Source of the DNA: an uncultured Bacteroidota bacterium
GTDB taxonomy: Bacteria > Bacteroidota > Bacteroidia > UKL13-3
Assembly: GCA_903907885.1 (NCBI GenBank)
Contig: CAIVPY010000201.1
Span: 1 to 6,109, forward strand
Direction of reading: 5' to 3'
Length of the DNA stretch: 6,109 nucleotides
Shown: piece after piece, positions 5,554-6,109 of the stretch
How the letters are laid out: the number at the start of each line of letters is the position of its first letter
Position numbering within the stretch: position 1 is the stretch's first letter
Notes under the pieces: model-generated
The model's database searches: none
Told to the model about the DNA's origin: nothing
What the model saw: the letters and a program-made list of their open reading frames with translations, nothing else
Translations under genes and position numbers: made by a program

Positions 5554-6109
5554 ATGAAGATAAACAAGTTCGCATTTTTAGCATTAGGTATCAGTTTTAT
5601 AATATTAAATTCTGCTGCACAGCCATTTAGCAAAACAGATTATCAGCACGGTAAACTAAATCCCTTGCGCAGTTGCTTTGATGTGAACCGATACGAAATA
5701 ACTTTGAAGGTAACCCCTTTGCAAAAATATATATCTGGTAATAATCTAATTTCTTTTACGGCCCTTAAAAACATCCATAAAATTCAATTGGATCTTTTTG
5801 CTATCATGAAAATTGATAGCATTATTTACTTAAATAAGTCAATCCATTTTGATAGAGATAGCAATATATTTGTTATTAACTTCGAAAATAAAATATTGAA
5901 GGGCACAAAAAGTAGCCTTACTATTTATTTTAGCGGTAAACCGTTGGAAGCTAAAAAAGCCCCTTGGGATGGAGGTTTTGTGTGGAGTAAAGATACTTCG
6001 GGTAATGCCTTTGTGGGATTAGCTTGCGAGGGCATAGGGGCTAGCTGCTGGCTTCCTTGCAAAGATCACCTTAGTGATGAAGCAGAAAGCATGTTAATGC
6101 ACCTACAAG
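5554..6109 (+). CDS. Secreted M1-family metallopeptidase (aminopeptidase), N-terminal part, cut by window edge
   Basis: 185 codons are visible and the frame stays open to the right edge, so the 3' part is missing. The start opens on a signal peptide (MKINKFAFLALGISFIILNS, then AAQ near residue 23), indicating export to the periplasm or beyond. The rest matches the N-terminal beta-domain of M1 (gluzincin) aminopeptidases: FDVNRYEITLKV (42-53), YISGNNLISF (59-68), IQLDLF (78-83), LTIYFSGKPLEA (122-133), then WDGGFVW (138-144), GLACEGIGASCWLPCKDH (155-172) and LSDEAESM (173-180), a block I recognise from Bacteroidota M1 enzymes. The zinc-binding HExxH and the GAMEN exopeptidase motif would lie beyond the window, so catalytic competence cannot be judged. 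The likely role is cleaving N-terminal residues from imported or external peptides. It is divergent from fabI across 129 bases. No Shine-Dalgarno sequence is seen; the region before the ATG is AT-rich. Confidence 0.93.
   Translation, partial: MKINKFAFLALGISFIILNSAAQPFSKTDYQHGKLNPLRSCFDVNRYEITLKVTPLQKYISGNNLISFTALKNIHKIQLDLFAIMKIDSIIYLNKSIHFDRDSNIFVINFENKILKGTKSSLTIYFSGKPLEAKKAPWDGGFVWSKDTSGNAFVGLACEGIGASCWLPCKDHLSDEAESMLMHLQ

Overview
The window looks like chromosomal DNA of a member of the Bacteroidota, from an AT-rich genome. The grounds are the AT-rich codon use, promoter elements of the Bacteroidota type (TAnnTTTG), the absence of Shine-Dalgarno sequences, signal peptides ending in ...AQ, and a FabI and an M1 peptidase with Bacteroidota-style sequence. 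The genus cannot be fixed from the sequence. I see no mobile element, tRNA, rRNA or CRISPR array.

Layout: (i) 2-1015, the 3' part of a gene for an outer-membrane beta-barrel protein that carries an extra conserved C-terminal domain; its start lies outside the window. (ii) 1016-1132, an intergenic region with a long inverted repeat that resembles a DtxR/MntR operator and overlaps a -7 promoter element. (iii) 1133-3659, a two-gene metal-homeostasis operon with one base between the genes: a three-domain DtxR-family regulator of the manganese type (mntR), then an NRAMP Mn/Fe transporter fused to a universal-stress-protein domain (mntH-Usp). (iv) 3739-4605 (or from 3706), an exported protein of unknown function with its own promoter just after mntH. 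(v) 4606-5424 on the minus strand, fabI (enoyl-ACP reductase), whose stop codon abuts the stop of the previous gene inside a palindrome. (vi) 5425-5553, a divergent intergenic region. (vii) 5554 to the edge, the first 185 codons of a secreted M1-family aminopeptidase.

How the genes work together: the clearest unit is mntR-mntH. The metal-loaded regulator probably binds the inverted repeat over its own promoter and shuts off both itself and the importer when metal is plentiful. The ATP-binding-type Usp domain on the transporter suggests a second, post-translational input from nucleotide or stress state. The remaining genes appear to be independent housekeeping or envelope genes. The most interesting points are the operator, the transporter-Usp fusion, the mixed metal-site residues of the regulator, the barrel-plus-domain architecture of the first gene, and promoter elements lying almost on top of the start codons.
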